Under the pieces are notes generated by a model that was not told the DNA's origin, made no database searches, and saw only the letters and a list, made by a program, of their open reading frames with translations. Below are positions 25,721 through 35,141 of a stretch of DNA of 64,000 nucleotides, piece by piece (position 1 is the stretch's first letter; each line of letters starts with the position of its first letter). A program made the translations under genes and the position numbers. Origin of the DNA: Ewingella sp. CoE-038-23 (lineage in GTDB: Bacteria; Pseudomonadota; Gammaproteobacteria; Enterobacterales; Enterobacteriaceae); contig NZ_JAZHOH010000001.1 in the NCBI RefSeq assembly GCF_040419245.1, positions 4,464,001 to 4,528,000 on the forward strand. The letters are read 5' to 3'.

Positions 25721-25809
25721 CCCGCTTCTTTATATGTTGCGATAAAGGCATCGGTTGTTTTTTCACCGACAGCCAACGCGTTTACTGATCAGTAATAATT
25801 TAAGTTTAG

Positions 25810-25962
<153 letters not shown>

Positions 25963-25980
25963 TAAAAGCTAACCTATTTA

Positions 25981-26340
25981 GTGGTTAAGCTCGCTTTTCC
26001 CAGGGAGTTACGTTTGTTAACTCCCCGTCATTTCACTTTCGTCTTCCAGCAGCCACAACGGGCTGGCACGCCGCAAATCACTATACTCGGCCGCCTGAAC
26101 GAGCTGGGGCATCCCCGCATGGGTCTCACCGTCGCAAAAAAACACGTCAAACGCGCTCATGAGCGTAACCGGATAAAACGCCTAACCCGCGAAAGTTTCC
26201 GGCTACTTCAGCACAAGCTGCCTTCGATGGATTTTGTGGTAGTGGCTAAAAAGGGTGTCGCCGATTTAGACAATCGTGCGTTGACGGAAGCGTTGGAGAA
26301 ATTATGGCGTCGACATTGCCGGCAGGCTCCCGCATCCTGA
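25981..26340 (+). CDS. rnpA: Ribonuclease P protein component
   Basis: The 119-residue basic protein partners with the RNase P RNA to mature tRNA 5' ends. The RNR signature region reads [19 protein letters not shown]. It starts at GTG 18 bp after rpmH, as in E. coli, and its last 37 bp overlap yidD in another frame. Confidence 0.97.
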   Translation: MVKLAFPRELRLLTPRHFTFVFQQPQRAGTPQITILGRLNELGHPRMGLTVAKKHVKRAHERNRIKRLTRESFRLLQHKLPSMDFVVVAKKGVADLDNRALTEALEKLWRRHCRQAPAS

Positions 26341-26561
26341 TCGGGTTGATACGTGGTTATCAGCTTTTTATCAGTCCCTTGCTTGGGCCACATTGTCGTT
26401 TTCGACCAACCTGCTCTCAATACGGTATTGAGGCCATTGGTCGTTTTGGCATGTTAAAAGGCAGTTGGTTGACATTGAAACGCGTATTAAAATGCCATCC
26501 TTTGAACCCAGGTGGTGATGACCCCGTGCCGCCGAAAACCGACAATAACAGAGAACTCTAA
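26304..26561 (+). CDS. yidD: Membrane protein insertion efficiency factor YidD
   Basis: This 85-residue protein has the family landmarks [32 protein letters not shown] and [13 protein letters not shown], with three conserved Cys. It is membrane-associated through an amphipathic helix and helps YidC-dependent insertion. It overlaps rnpA by 37 bp and ends 2 bp before yidC, so the three are translated as a unit. Confidence 0.95.
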   Translation: MASTLPAGSRILIGLIRGYQLFISPLLGPHCRFRPTCSQYGIEAIGRFGMLKGSWLTLKRVLKCHPLNPGGDDPVPPKTDNNREL

Positions 26562-26563
26562 CG

Positions 26564-28198
26564 ATGGATTCGCAACGCAATCTCTTTCTCATCGCTCTGC
26601 TGTTCGTGTCTTTCATGATCTGGCAGGCCTGGCAGACGGACCACGCTCCGCAACCAGCCAATCAGACCACGCAACAGACTGCGAATACTGCTAACGGCGA
26701 TGCTGCTAACCAGGCTGTTCCTGGCAGCGGACAGGGCAAAATGATCACCGTCAACACTGACGTGCTGTCATTGAGCATCAACACCCGTGGCGGTGATATT
26801 GATCAGGCTTTACTGACTGCTTACCCAACGTCTCTGGGTTCAAGCGAACCTTTCCAGCTTCTGGAAACCACTCCTAATTTCGTCTATCAGGCTCAAAGCG
26901 GTCTGACGGGCAAAAACGGCCCAGACAACCCGGCTAACGGCGAACGTCCTCTGTATCAGGCTAGTCAGGACAACTTCACCTTAGGCGAAGGTCAGGCTGA
27001 ACTGCGTATCCCTCTGACTTATACCGCTCAGAACGGCGCAGTGATCACCAAAACTTTCGTTATCAAGCGTGGTTCTTACGCCGTGAATGTTGAGTACAAC
27101 ATCAACAACACCACTGCGACCCCACTTGAAATGACGCTGTTTGGCCAATTGCGCCAAACCACCGAGCTGCCGAAGCACAAAGATACCGGGAGCAATAACT
27201 TTGCCCTGCATACCTTCCGTGGCGCTGCTTACTCGTCTAGCGATGATAAATATCAGAAGTACGCGTTCGATAAGAGCGAAGCGCTGAACGTCACCACTCA
27301 AGGCGGCTGGGTTGCCATGTTGCAGCAGTACTTTGCAACCGCGTGGATCCCTTCAGCGAAAGACACCAACAACTTCTACACCACGACCAATAACGGCATT
27401 TCCGCTGTTGGCTTCAAAGGTGCACCTTTTGTTGTTCAACCTGGCGCGCAGCAACAAGTGGCTTCTACCCTGTGGGTAGGCCCAGAGATTCAGGATCAAA
27501 TGGCCGCCATCGCGCCGCACCTTGACCTGACTGTTGACTACGGCTGGTTGTGGTTCATTTCTCAGCCACTGTTTAAACTGTTGAAATTCATTCACGGTTT
27601 CATCGGTAACTGGGGCTTCTCCATCATCATCATCACCTTTATTGTTCGCGGTATCATGTACCCACTGACCCGCGCTCAGTACACGTCGATGGCGAAAATG
27701 CGTATGCTGCAGCCGAAACTGGCCGCGATGCGTGAACGCATTGGTGATGACAAACAGCGCATGAGTCAGGAGATGATGGCGCTGTATAAAGCAGAGAAAG
27801 TGAACCCGTTGGGTGGCTGTCTGCCGCTGGTTATCCAGATGCCAATCTTCCTGGCATTGTATTACATGCTGTCTGGCTCCATTGAATTGCGCCACGCGCC
27901 GTTCGCCTTGTGGATCCATGACCTGTCAGCGCAAGACCCGTACTACATTCTGCCGATCTTGATGGGTATCACGATGTTCTTCATTCAGAAGATGTCGCCG
28001 ACTACCGTCACAGACCCAATGCAGCAGAAGATCATGACCTTCATGCCGGTCATCTTCACCGTGTTCTTCCTGTGGTTCCCATCCGGTCTGGTGCTGTACT
28101 ACATCGTCAGTAACCTGGTAACCATCCTCCAGCAGCAGCTGATTTATCGCGGGCTGGAAAAACGTGGTCTGCACAGCCGCGACAAGAAAAAATCATAA
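26564..28198 (+). CDS. yidC: Membrane protein insertase YidC
   Basis: The 544-residue Oxa1-family insertase puts proteins into the inner membrane alone or with SecYEG. An N-terminal membrane anchor (about 7-24) precedes a large periplasmic beta-sandwich domain (to about residue 340). The five-helix core follows, with [20 protein letters not shown] (containing the groove Arg), the C1 loop, [20 protein letters not shown] and the basic C-terminus. It is of normal length. A terminator follows before mnmE. Confidence 0.98.
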   Translation: MDSQRNLFLIALLFVSFMIWQAWQTDHAPQPANQTTQQTANTANGDAANQAVPGSGQGKMITVNTDVLSLSINTRGGDIDQALLTAYPTSLGSSEPFQLLETTPNFVYQAQSGLTGKNGPDNPANGERPLYQASQDNFTLGEGQAELRIPLTYTAQNGAVITKTFVIKRGSYAVNVEYNINNTTATPLEMTLFGQLRQTTELPKHKDTGSNNFALHTFRGAAYSSSDDKYQKYAFDKSEALNVTTQGGWVAMLQQYFATAWIPSAKDTNNFYTTTNNGISAVGFKGAPFVVQPGAQQQVASTLWVGPEIQDQMAAIAPHLDLTVDYGWLWFISQPLFKLLKFIHGFIGNWGFSIIIITFIVRGIMYPLTRAQYTSMAKMRMLQPKLAAMRERIGDDKQRMSQEMMALYKAEKVNPLGGCLPLVIQMPIFLALYYMLSGSIELRHAPFALWIHDLSAQDPYYILPILMGITMFFIQKMSPTTVTDPMQQKIMTFMPVIFTVFFLWFPSGLVLYYIVSNLVTILQQQLIYRGLEKRGLHSRDKKKS

Positions 28199-28266
28199 GT
28201 CAGTCTCTGGGGCTTCCCGCCCCTGAAGCTCTAAACTTGTGAAATTCTGAACTTGTGTAATTAACA

Positions 28267-28294
28267 GAAAAGGCGATCATTTGATCGCCTTTTG
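28267..28294 (+). terminator. Terminator after yidC
   Basis: AAAAGGCGATC-ATTT-GATCGCCTTTT forms a stem with A and T tracts on both sides, 70 bp past yidC and about 26 bp before mnmE. Confidence 0.8.
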
Positions 28295-28320
28295 TACATT
28301 CAAAATAGAGATAATTCGCT

Positions 28321-29685
28321 ATGAGCACCTCAGATACCATTGTTGCCCAAGCCACGCCTCCCGGCCGCGGCGGAGTCGGCATTCTGCGCGTTTCCGGCCG
28401 CGCGGCGAGCCAGATTGCGCAGGAGATCTTAGGTAAGCTGCCCAAGCCGCGCTACGCCGACTATCTGCCCTTCCGCGATGCGGACGGCTCGACGCTCGAC
28501 CAAGGTATTGCCCTGTGGTTCCCCGGCCCGAACTCCTTCACCGGCGAAGATGTGCTGGAGCTGCAAGGCCACGGCGGCCCGGTTATCCTCGATTTGCTGC
28601 TTAAGCGTATTATCTCGCTGGACGGCGTGCGTATCGCGCGCCCGGGCGAGTTCTCTGAACGCGCCTTCCTCAATGACAAACTGGACTTAGCCCAGGCCGA
28701 AGCCATCGCTGACCTGATTGACGCCAGCTCCGAGCAGGCCGCGCGTTCGGCGGTGAACTCCCTTCAGGGCGCATTTTCCAACCGTGTTCACCATTTGGTG
28801 GAAGCACTTACTCACCTGCGAATCTTTGTGGAAGCGGCTATCGACTTCCCGGATGAGGAAATCGACTTCCTGTCTGACGGCAAAATTGAAGCCCAGCTCA
28901 ATACGGTGATCGGCGACCTTGATGCCGTGCGTGCCGAAGCGCGTCAGGGCAGCCTGCTGCGAGAAGGGATGAAAGTGGTGATCGCCGGTCGTCCAAACGC
29001 CGGAAAATCTAGCTTGCTCAATGCGTTAGCGGGGCGCGAGGCGGCCATTGTCACCGACATCGCCGGTACCACCCGTGACGTGCTGCGCGAGCACATTCAC
29101 CTCGACGGCATGCCTTTGCACATCATCGACACCGCCGGTCTGCGCGAAGCCAGTGACGAAGTAGAGCGAATTGGTATCGAACGTGCGTGGAATGAGATCG
29201 AACAGGCGGACTTAGTGCTATTTATGGTTGATGGCACCACCACCGACGCCACCGAGCCTGCGCAAATTTGGCCGGAGTTTATGGCCCGTCTGCCAGAGAC
29301 ATTGCCGATTGTCGTGGTGCGCAACAAGGCAGACATCACAGGTGAAACGCTGGGTATGACCGAAGTGATTGGTCACTCACTTATTCGCCTTTCGGCACGC
29401 ACCGGCGACGGCATAGACCTGCTGCGTGAGCATCTAAAGCAGGTTATGGGCTTCAATCACAATATGGAAGGGGGCTTCCTCGCCCGCCGCCGCCACCTAC
29501 AGGCGCTGGAACTGGCGGCAGAACACCTGATCCGCGGCAAAGAGCAGCTTTTAGGCGCACGCGCCGGGGAATTACTGGCGGAAGAGCTGCGCATGTCCCA
29601 GCAAGCGCTAAGTGAAATCACCGGGGAATTCACCTCGGATGACCTGCTAGGCCGTATTTTCTCTAGCTTCTGCATCGGTAAATAA
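28321..29685 (+). CDS. mnmE: tRNA modification GTPase MnmE
   Basis: This 454-residue GTPase works with MnmG (54382-56271) to add the aminomethyl-type group to wobble uridine 34. The N-terminal folate-binding domain contains [15 protein letters not shown]. An inserted G domain has GRPNAGKSS (residues 223-231), [14 protein letters not shown] and NKAD. The C-terminal Cys is in the ending FCIGK. Its length equals that of E. coli MnmE. Confidence 0.98.
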   Translation: MSTSDTIVAQATPPGRGGVGILRVSGRAASQIAQEILGKLPKPRYADYLPFRDADGSTLDQGIALWFPGPNSFTGEDVLELQGHGGPVILDLLLKRIISLDGVRIARPGEFSERAFLNDKLDLAQAEAIADLIDASSEQAARSAVNSLQGAFSNRVHHLVEALTHLRIFVEAAIDFPDEEIDFLSDGKIEAQLNTVIGDLDAVRAEARQGSLLREGMKVVIAGRPNAGKSSLLNALAGREAAIVTDIAGTTRDVLREHIHLDGMPLHIIDTAGLREASDEVERIGIERAWNEIEQADLVLFMVDGTTTDATEPAQIWPEFMARLPETLPIVVVRNKADITGETLGMTEVIGHSLIRLSARTGDGIDLLREHLKQVMGFNHNMEGGFLARRRHLQALELAAEHLIRGKEQLLGARAGELLAEELRMSQQALSEITGEFTSDDLLGRIFSSFCIGK

Positions 29686-29717
29686 GCCAGAAACTCAATA
29701 AGTTTGTAAGTAAACAC

Positions 29718-29753
29718 TAACCGCGTTAACTCTCTGTTACTGCGGTTTTTTTT
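29718..29753 (+). terminator. Terminator after mnmE
   Basis: AACCGC and GCGGTT arms enclose a 17-base loop and are followed by a run of eight T (sharing the last bases of the stem), 33 bp after the mnmE stop codon. Confidence 0.7.
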
Positions 29754-29769
29754 CGACGAGTATCTCGGT

Positions 29770-29835
29770 ATGGATTTTAAGCTGCTTGAGCTGAGTATGG
29801 GGATGAGCGAGAAGCAGATCGAAAAGCTGCTCTGA
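29770..29835 (+). CDS. Possible 21-codon small ORF
   Basis: A frame from ATG 29770 encodes MDFKLLELSMGMSEKQIEKL plus one Leu and a stop. It lies in the 292-bp gap between mnmE and the convergent cytochrome gene, where E. coli K-12 has tnaC-tnaA. It does not resemble TnaC. No good ribosome site precedes it and it follows a terminator. It may be chance or a gene remnant. Confidence 0.2.
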   Translation: MDFKLLELSMGMSEKQIEKLL

Positions 29836-29977
29836 GTTGATTTATCGAAAGAAAAATCCATTGTGGAGCAGGTTTACCCTCACTCTTTTATGCCGTAAGA
29901 GGCAATCAAAACCACGCTTCAGTGCTACCACCAGCATTTATGCCGCATGCCAACACTGGCGGCAGACCCCCTACAAT

Positions 29978-31303
29978 TTAGCCCTTATCCGGCCCCATCA
30001 ACTCACGCATGGCTTTAACCTGTGCGGCGCTGACCTTTTCGGCCTGATTTCCCCAGCCGTTGCGGATGAAGTTTACGACGTCGGCGACTTCTTGATCTTC
30101 CAGTCGGTGGGCGAAGGCGGGCATTTTCGCGCCTTTGCCGGACGTGGCGGTGACCGGCGAGTGCGCGCCGCGCAGCACGATATTTATCATCGACGAAGGG
30201 TCGGCGCTGACCACCACCGGGTTTTGCGCCAGTTGCGGATATTTGTTCTTTTCACCCTGCCCGCTGGCTAAGTGGCAGTCGGCGCAGTTATCTATATAAA
30301 GCTGCGCGCCGGTAGCGGCGACGTCGCCTTTCTCTAAGGCCTGTGCGGTGGCGCTGTTATAGACCTGAACCCTAAATTGACCATCGGCCGGCAGCGATTT
30401 GAGATACACGGCAATCGCCTGCCGGTCGGCGTCGGTCAGGTATTGGGTGCTGTCCTGCACCACGTCCACCATCGAGCCAAAGGCGGTGCTTCGCGCCGTG
30501 TGGCCCTGCTGCAAGAACTGGGTGATATCGCCCTCGGTCCATTGCCCCAGCCCCGTGGTGGCGTCGCCGCGCAGGTTGGGCGCATGCCAACCGTCCAAGG
30601 TGCCGCCAGAAAGATAGGCGCGATCGCCGTTATCCAAAGCCTTCTCTTGGAAGCCGACGCCGCGCGGGGTATGGCAGCTGCCACAGTGCCCCAGCCCTTG
30701 AACCAGATAGGCACCGCGGTTCCAGTCGGCGGTCTGTTGAGGGTCCGAGTAGTAAGGCTTCTGTTGCAAAAACGCCTGATTCCACACTGCTAGCGGCCAG
30801 CGCATATTGAGTGGGAAAGGAATGTCGCTCGGCCGATTGGTTTGGGCGACGGGCGCGACCCGCTGGGTGAAGTAGAGGTATAAGTCGCGGGTGTCGCTGT
30901 CGGTGATTTTGTTGAATGAGGGGTAAGGCATCGCCGGATACAAGTGGTGGCCGTCTTGGGCAATGCCTTGGCGCAGCGCCCGGCTGAAATCCTGCTCGCT
31001 GTGAGTCCCAATGCCGGTCTGCCTGTCCGGCGTGATGTTACTGGCATAGATAGCCCCCACCGGCGTCATCATTTTCAGGCCACCGGCAAAAGGCCTGCCG
31101 CCCGGCGCAGTGTGGCAGGCAGCACAATCCCCGGCGCGCGCGAGATACTCGCCATGTTTAATCTGCGCGGCCAGGTCGCTGTCGGCATGGGCCGCCTGCG
31201 CCAGCCCGCTCAGCGCCATAGCGAGCCACAGCCCGTAAGACTTTATGGTTATTTTTCGCGTCATCCGGTGAGTTACTTTTGGGTCACAGTGAATGTCTGC
31301 CAT
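29978..31303 (-). CDS. Tri-haem cytochrome c, dehydrogenase-subunit type
   Basis: The protein has three c-type haem sites, CAACH (60-64), CGSCH (207-211) and CADCH (340-344), each in its own cytochrome c domain. That is the layout of the cytochrome subunit of membrane-bound alcohol or gluconate dehydrogenases, which pass electrons to ubiquinone. A signal peptide spans about residues 14-40 (MTRKITIKSYGLWLAMAL, cleavage near AHA). The ATG at 31264 (428 residues) begins exactly at the signal peptide but has poor ribosome-site sequence; the upstream ATG at 31303 has GGCGG before it. No flavin or PQQ dehydrogenase subunit is adjacent, so its electron donor must be encoded elsewhere. There is no C-terminal membrane helix. 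Confidence 0.85.
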   Translation of the reverse strand: MADIHCDPKVTHRMTRKITIKSYGLWLAMALSGLAQAAHADSDLAAQIKHGEYLARAGDCAACHTAPGGRPFAGGLKMMTPVGAIYASNITPDRQTGIGTHSEQDFSRALRQGIAQDGHHLYPAMPYPSFNKITDSDTRDLYLYFTQRVAPVAQTNRPSDIPFPLNMRWPLAVWNQAFLQQKPYYSDPQQTADWNRGAYLVQGLGHCGSCHTPRGVGFQEKALDNGDRAYLSGGTLDGWHAPNLRGDATTGLGQWTEGDITQFLQQGHTARSTAFGSMVDVVQDSTQYLTDADRQAIAVYLKSLPADGQFRVQVYNSATAQALEKGDVAATGAQLYIDNCADCHLASGQGEKNKYPQLAQNPVVVSADPSSMINIVLRGAHSPVTATSGKGAKMPAFAHRLEDQEVADVVNFIRNGWGNQAEKVSAAQVKAMRELMGPDKG

Positions 31304-31392
31304 TATGCCGCCGAGCGGGGCGAAAAATCACTCAATTCACGACACGAATTAAGGCCAGATCGTAACCAAGGGTTTATGGCTGATTTTGAGCA

Positions 31393-31423
31393 TAAAAAAA
31401 GCCCAGCGCGCTGGCCGGGCTTG
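31393..31423 (-). terminator. Terminator of the chemoreceptor gene
   Basis: On the minus strand AGCCCGGCCAGCGCGCTGGGCT forms a stem followed by seven T residues, about 20 bp past the receptor stop codon. It separates this gene from the downstream cytochrome gene. Confidence 0.88.
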
Positions 31424-31443
31424 GGGGAAAAGTCAGGAGAAAA

Positions 31444-33339
31444 TTAGAGTTTGAAGCCCGATACCACGGTTTCCAGTTGCAGGGTTTGCTCCTGCATGGC
31501 CTGCGCGGCGGCGGACACCTGCTCCACCAGCGCAGCGTTCTGCTGGGTGGTGTTATCAAGCTGGGTGATCGCCACGTTCACCTGCTCAATCCCCAGACTC
31601 TGCTCTTGGCTGGAGGACATGATTTCATTCATCAGCGTGGCAACATTGTTCACCCCGGTCATCAGCTCATCCATGGTGCTGCCTGCCGTGGCGACCAGCT
31701 GGCTGCCGGAGGTAATATCCGCCACCGAATCCTCAATCAGCTTTTTGATTTCACGGGCTGAAGTGGCGGAACGCTGGGCCAGACTGCGTACTTCCGAGGC
31801 CACCACGGCGAATCCGCGCCCCTGTTCGCCCGCGCGCGCGGCTTCTACCGCGGCATTCAGCGCCAAGATGTTGGTTTGGAAGGCAATGCCGTCAATCACG
31901 CTAATGATATCGACGATTTTCTTCGACGAGTTAGTGATCGAGCCCATGGTATCCACCACCTGACGCACCACCCGCGTGCCTTTCTCGGCAACGTTGGAGG
32001 CATCGCGCGCCAGCTGGTTGGCACTTTCGGCGTTGCCTGCGTTCTGTTTCACCGTGCTGGTCAGCTCTTCCATCGAGGCAGCCGTCTCTTCAATCGAGCT
32101 GGCCTGCTCCTCGGTACGCGCCGAGAGATCCAGATTACCACTGGCAATCTGCCGCGACGCCGAGGCTATCGCCAGCGAGCTGTCGCCCACCTGCTTGAGC
32201 AGCGACTGGAGGAAGTCGAGGAAGTTGTTGAAGCTGCTATTCACCGCGTTGAACTCAGGGCTGCTGCTTTGCGGCAGGCGCTGGGTCAAGTCCGCGCCAC
32301 CGGCCGAAAGCTGGCTGATGTTGCGATTCAGCGCGGCGAGCTGGCGCATAAACAGCTTGATGCCGGCAATCAGCACAATCAACAGCAGCAGAACCATCGG
32401 GATCTGCACCAGGCCGAGGCTCGCCAAAATGCTGTGCGTGCGCTGTAACAGCTGGCTGGTTGGCATATCAGTGGCGATGTACCACGGTCCTTGAATACGG
32501 CTCATGAACAGGGTGTGGCTGGTGCCGTCATTGTCATAATCCGCCACCAGAGTGCTGCTGTCTTTTATCCCATCGAGACTTTTTCTAATTTGCCCGGCCA
32601 GTGCAGACTGATCGCCCAGTGAGGCCAGTTTCGGCAGTTTTTCATCGCTGCTGTGGCTGGTACCGACAATGGTGCCATCCTGCTGAACGATATAAATCGT
32701 GCCGTGAACCTTTTTCTCCATATCAGCCACCAGCTGATTGAAGAAGCCCAGCGTGACATCAATGGTGGCCACGCCCCAAGGTTCAGACCCTTTGTAAATC
32801 GCCATCGCACAGTTGGTGCGCGGCTGGGTGCTGGCATCATCGAAATAGGCCGGAGCCCAGACGCACTGGCCCTTTTCACCTTTTAAAGCCCCGACGTACC
32901 ACGACTGCTCGAAGTAGTTTGGCGACTCCGCGCTGTTCCAAAACGTATTTTCGGTTAGCTCATTGCTGCCATTGCGGGCAAAGAAGGTGCTGAACTTCAC
33001 TTTGGCCGGATCGCGCTTGTTGGGCAGAGGCCAGATACCGCCGCCGAACACCGCGCTGTCGCCATACTGATCCACAAGTGGCGGCAGAAGTTTGTCGATG
33101 GAGGCGCTGTCCATCTGCGCCACGCTCTGGGTAATGCTTCGAACCTGCGACTCAACTTTATTCAGGCGATCGTTGATAGCAACCGCAATATCGTCAACCT
33201 GATTGGCGACTTGCGTGCTTTCGGCCTGTTTCAACTTGGGAGAGATATACACCTGGATGACGATAAGCGTAACGATAACCAGCACAATAAAAAATAAGCT
33301 GATCAAGGCGATAAAGCGTGATTGCGTTGTTTTTAACAT
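31444..33339 (-). CDS. Methyl-accepting chemotaxis protein, dCache type
   Basis: The 631-residue transmembrane receptor has a first membrane helix (about 9-31: [20 protein letters not shown]), a large periplasmic double-Cache-like domain, a second helix near 310-330 ([20 protein letters not shown]), a HAMP linker and a long cytoplasmic coiled coil. The kinase-control tip [20 protein letters not shown] is at about 482-501. There is no NWETF-type CheR tail, so it probably depends on other receptors for adaptation. The ATG at 33339 starts MLKTTQSRF; weaker GTG and TTG starts lie 5 and 7 codons upstream. A sigma-28 promoter is upstream. The ligand is unknown. Confidence 0.93.
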   Translation of the reverse strand: MLKTTQSRFIALISLFFIVLVIVTLIVIQVYISPKLKQAESTQVANQVDDIAVAINDRLNKVESQVRSITQSVAQMDSASIDKLLPPLVDQYGDSAVFGGGIWPLPNKRDPAKVKFSTFFARNGSNELTENTFWNSAESPNYFEQSWYVGALKGEKGQCVWAPAYFDDASTQPRTNCAMAIYKGSEPWGVATIDVTLGFFNQLVADMEKKVHGTIYIVQQDGTIVGTSHSSDEKLPKLASLGDQSALAGQIRKSLDGIKDSSTLVADYDNDGTSHTLFMSRIQGPWYIATDMPTSQLLQRTHSILASLGLVQIPMVLLLLIVLIAGIKLFMRQLAALNRNISQLSAGGADLTQRLPQSSSPEFNAVNSSFNNFLDFLQSLLKQVGDSSLAIASASRQIASGNLDLSARTEEQASSIEETAASMEELTSTVKQNAGNAESANQLARDASNVAEKGTRVVRQVVDTMGSITNSSKKIVDIISVIDGIAFQTNILALNAAVEAARAGEQGRGFAVVASEVRSLAQRSATSAREIKKLIEDSVADITSGSQLVATAGSTMDELMTGVNNVATLMNEIMSSSQEQSLGIEQVNVAITQLDNTTQQNAALVEQVSAAAQAMQEQTLQLETVVSGFKL

Positions 33340-33384
33340 TTTCGCGGTACTCACAGGCAAAGCAGCGAGAGCGCTGCTTAAGTA

Positions 33385-33411
33385 CTAACGGCATTTTCTG
33401 AGGTTTCTTTA
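33385..33411 (-). promoter_or_regulatory. Sigma-28 (FliA) promoter of the chemoreceptor gene
   Basis: On the minus strand TAAA is followed after exactly 15 bases by GCCGTTAG (consensus TAAA-N15-GCCGATAA, 10 of 12 bases matching). It lies about 45 bp upstream of the receptor ATG, placing the gene in the flagellar regulon. Confidence 0.75.
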
Positions 33412-33507
33412 TGTGCTGTTAGCAGATATATCTTGTAAGTCAGTTTCGGTCAGAAAACGCCAGAACATCCTTCGGACAGCGAAATTTGTTAGTTGTGGGG
33501 GATTATC

Positions 33508-33521
33508 GTGATGTAGCTCAC
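33508..33521. promoter_or_regulatory. Possible CRP binding site
   Basis: GTGA-TGTAGC-TCAC has the symmetric core of a CRP site in the divergent region between the chemoreceptor and yieE genes. It could act on either; no experiment supports it. Confidence 0.4.
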
Positions 33522-33662
33522 CTTTTTGGGATGGAAAGCGCATTTTTAAGCAGTGGAAATGCGATTAAAGGCGGTTTTTAAGCAGTTTTTAATGATTTCT
33601 CTTAATGTTATCCTTCCTTTCTTAATAGAAAATAAGCCGAACCATTAATCATGGAGTGAACA

Positions 33663-34388
33663 ATGGCGTGCCATTTTGCTAGATGGGTTGCAGCGGAGCC
33701 TGAGCCGGATACTCACCGCCTTCCCCCGAACGTACTTTTATCTGCCAAAAGCCTTTCCGAAAAACAGCGTAAACGCTTTCTAAGTGGCCGCGTGCTGCTG
33801 GCCGAAATGATGTTTTACCTGTACGGCATTACCGAACTGCCCGCGATCATTACCCTGCCCAGCGGCCGCCCGAGCTTTGAATCGCAAAACCTGCCTGATT
33901 TCAGTCTGGCTTACGCCGGAACCACGGTCGGCGTGATGTTGAGCAGCGAAGGCAAGGTCGGGCTGGATTTGGAAGTGATCCACGCCCGCAGCGCGTTAAT
34001 CAATTCGCAGCAGCAAGCCCAGCTGTCTGCCGTCGAACAGACATGGATCGCGCTACAAAGTGACCCGGTGGAGTCGGCGCTGCAACTGTGGTGTATTCGC
34101 CAAAGCATGCTGAAACTCTCCGGGCTGACGGAATACGGCGAGAGGAGCCTGAGCCTGAATCCGGCGTCGGGCCGCCTGCGCTCGGCCATCACTCCTGAAG
34201 CTCAGGTGATGAGTGACATCGATGGCTCTCTGACGTGGGCCTGTGCGCACTCTCCGGCTATCGCCCGTCTACTGTGCTGGCGATATTCACCCGAAAGTGG
34301 CTTTACTCGCACTCAAGCTCTCTCCATACAGCAGCAGCCCAACTCGCCGCATTTTATGAAGTTCACCAGTCTGCCTCCGGCAAAGTAA
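33663..34388 (+). CDS. yieE: Phosphopantetheinyl transferase-superfamily protein YieE
   Basis: This 241-residue Sfp/AcpT-superfamily protein resembles E. coli YieE, which also sits next to yieF. The Mg-binding motif GxDxE is present as VGLDLEV. In the second motif, normally WxxKExxxK, the sequence is WCIRQSMLK: the spacing of Trp and last Lys is kept, but Lys-Glu is replaced by Arg-Gln. My recollection is that E. coli YieE also lacks the canonical Lys-Glu, so this may define the subfamily. Whether it transfers phosphopantetheine is uncertain. No carrier-protein gene is nearby. Confidence 0.82.
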   Translation: MACHFARWVAAEPEPDTHRLPPNVLLSAKSLSEKQRKRFLSGRVLLAEMMFYLYGITELPAIITLPSGRPSFESQNLPDFSLAYAGTTVGVMLSSEGKVGLDLEVIHARSALINSQQQAQLSAVEQTWIALQSDPVESALQLWCIRQSMLKLSGLTEYGERSLSLNPASGRLRSAITPEAQVMSDIDGSLTWACAHSPAIARLLCWRYSPESGFTRTQALSIQQQPNSPHFMKFTSLPPAK

Positions 34389-34493
34389 TGATTGCCTGCG
34401 AAAGCGCCGTGCGGATCGCTGTCCGGCGCCAGCAATCTGGTATAGATTTATTCTGAGCCTCATTCAAGACATTCCCCATAACAGGAGTCATTC

Positions 34494-35066
34494 ATGTCAA
34501 CGCAACCCCTGAAGTTTGTCACTCTGTTAGGCAGCCTGCGCAAAGGCTCGTACAACGCGATGGTCGCGCGAACCCTCCCTAAACTTGCACCTTCCGGCGT
34601 GAGTATTGAAGCTCTGCCGTCGATTGGCGCCCTGCCGCTGTATGACGCAGACGTGCAGCAAGAAGAGGGTTTCCCGGCGGATATCGAAGCCATTGCCGAG
34701 CAAATTCGTCAGGCTGACGGCCTGATCATCGTGACGCCGGAGTATAACTATTCGGTGCCGGGCGGGTTGAAGAATGCTATCGACTGGCTCTCGCGCCTGC
34801 CAAACCAGCCAATCGCGGGCAAACCGGTGCTGATCCAGACCAGCTCAATGGGGCCGATTGGCGGCGCGCGCTGCCAATATCACCTGCGCCAGATTTTGGT
34901 GTTCCTCGACGCCCAGGTGATGAACCGTCCTGAGTTTATGGGTGGCGTGATCCAGAGCAAAGTGGATGAGCAAACGGGCGAAGTGATTGAGCAAGGCACG
35001 CTGGATTTCCTCACCGGCCAGCTGAATGCCTTCGCCGACTACACGCGCCGCGTCACGGCCAAATAA
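34494..35066 (+). CDS. yieF: NAD(P)H-dependent FMN quinone/chromate reductase
   Basis: This 190-residue flavodoxin-like reductase (ChrR/YieF) reduces quinones by two electrons and can reduce chromate. FMN-phosphate loop GSLRKGSYNAMVAR is near residue 13 and the second flavin loop is TPEYNYSVPGGLKNAIDWLS. A clear GGAG ribosome site (AACAGGAGTCATTC) precedes the ATG. It follows yieE by 105 bp and ends before a strong terminator. Confidence 0.94.
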   Translation: MSTQPLKFVTLLGSLRKGSYNAMVARTLPKLAPSGVSIEALPSIGALPLYDADVQQEEGFPADIEAIAEQIRQADGLIIVTPEYNYSVPGGLKNAIDWLSRLPNQPIAGKPVLIQTSSMGPIGGARCQYHLRQILVFLDAQVMNRPEFMGGVIQSKVDEQTGEVIEQGTLDFLTGQLNAFADYTRRVTAK

Positions 35067-35088
35067 CGCCAGCGGTAAGCCAAACGCC

Positions 35089-35124
35089 AAACGGCCCGTC
35101 ACTCACATGACGGGCCGTTTTTTT
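35089..35124 (+). terminator. Terminator after yieF
   Basis: AAACGGCCCGTCA and TGACGGGCCGTTT arms are followed by a T run. It lies between convergent yieF and adeP. Confidence 0.92.
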
Positions 35125-35141
35125 ATGTATCGATGCCGGAG

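Noticed and set aside
29686..29977. A tnaC leader peptide after mnmE
   Set aside because: The small frame has no Trp and no WFNID-type motif, and no tnaA follows.
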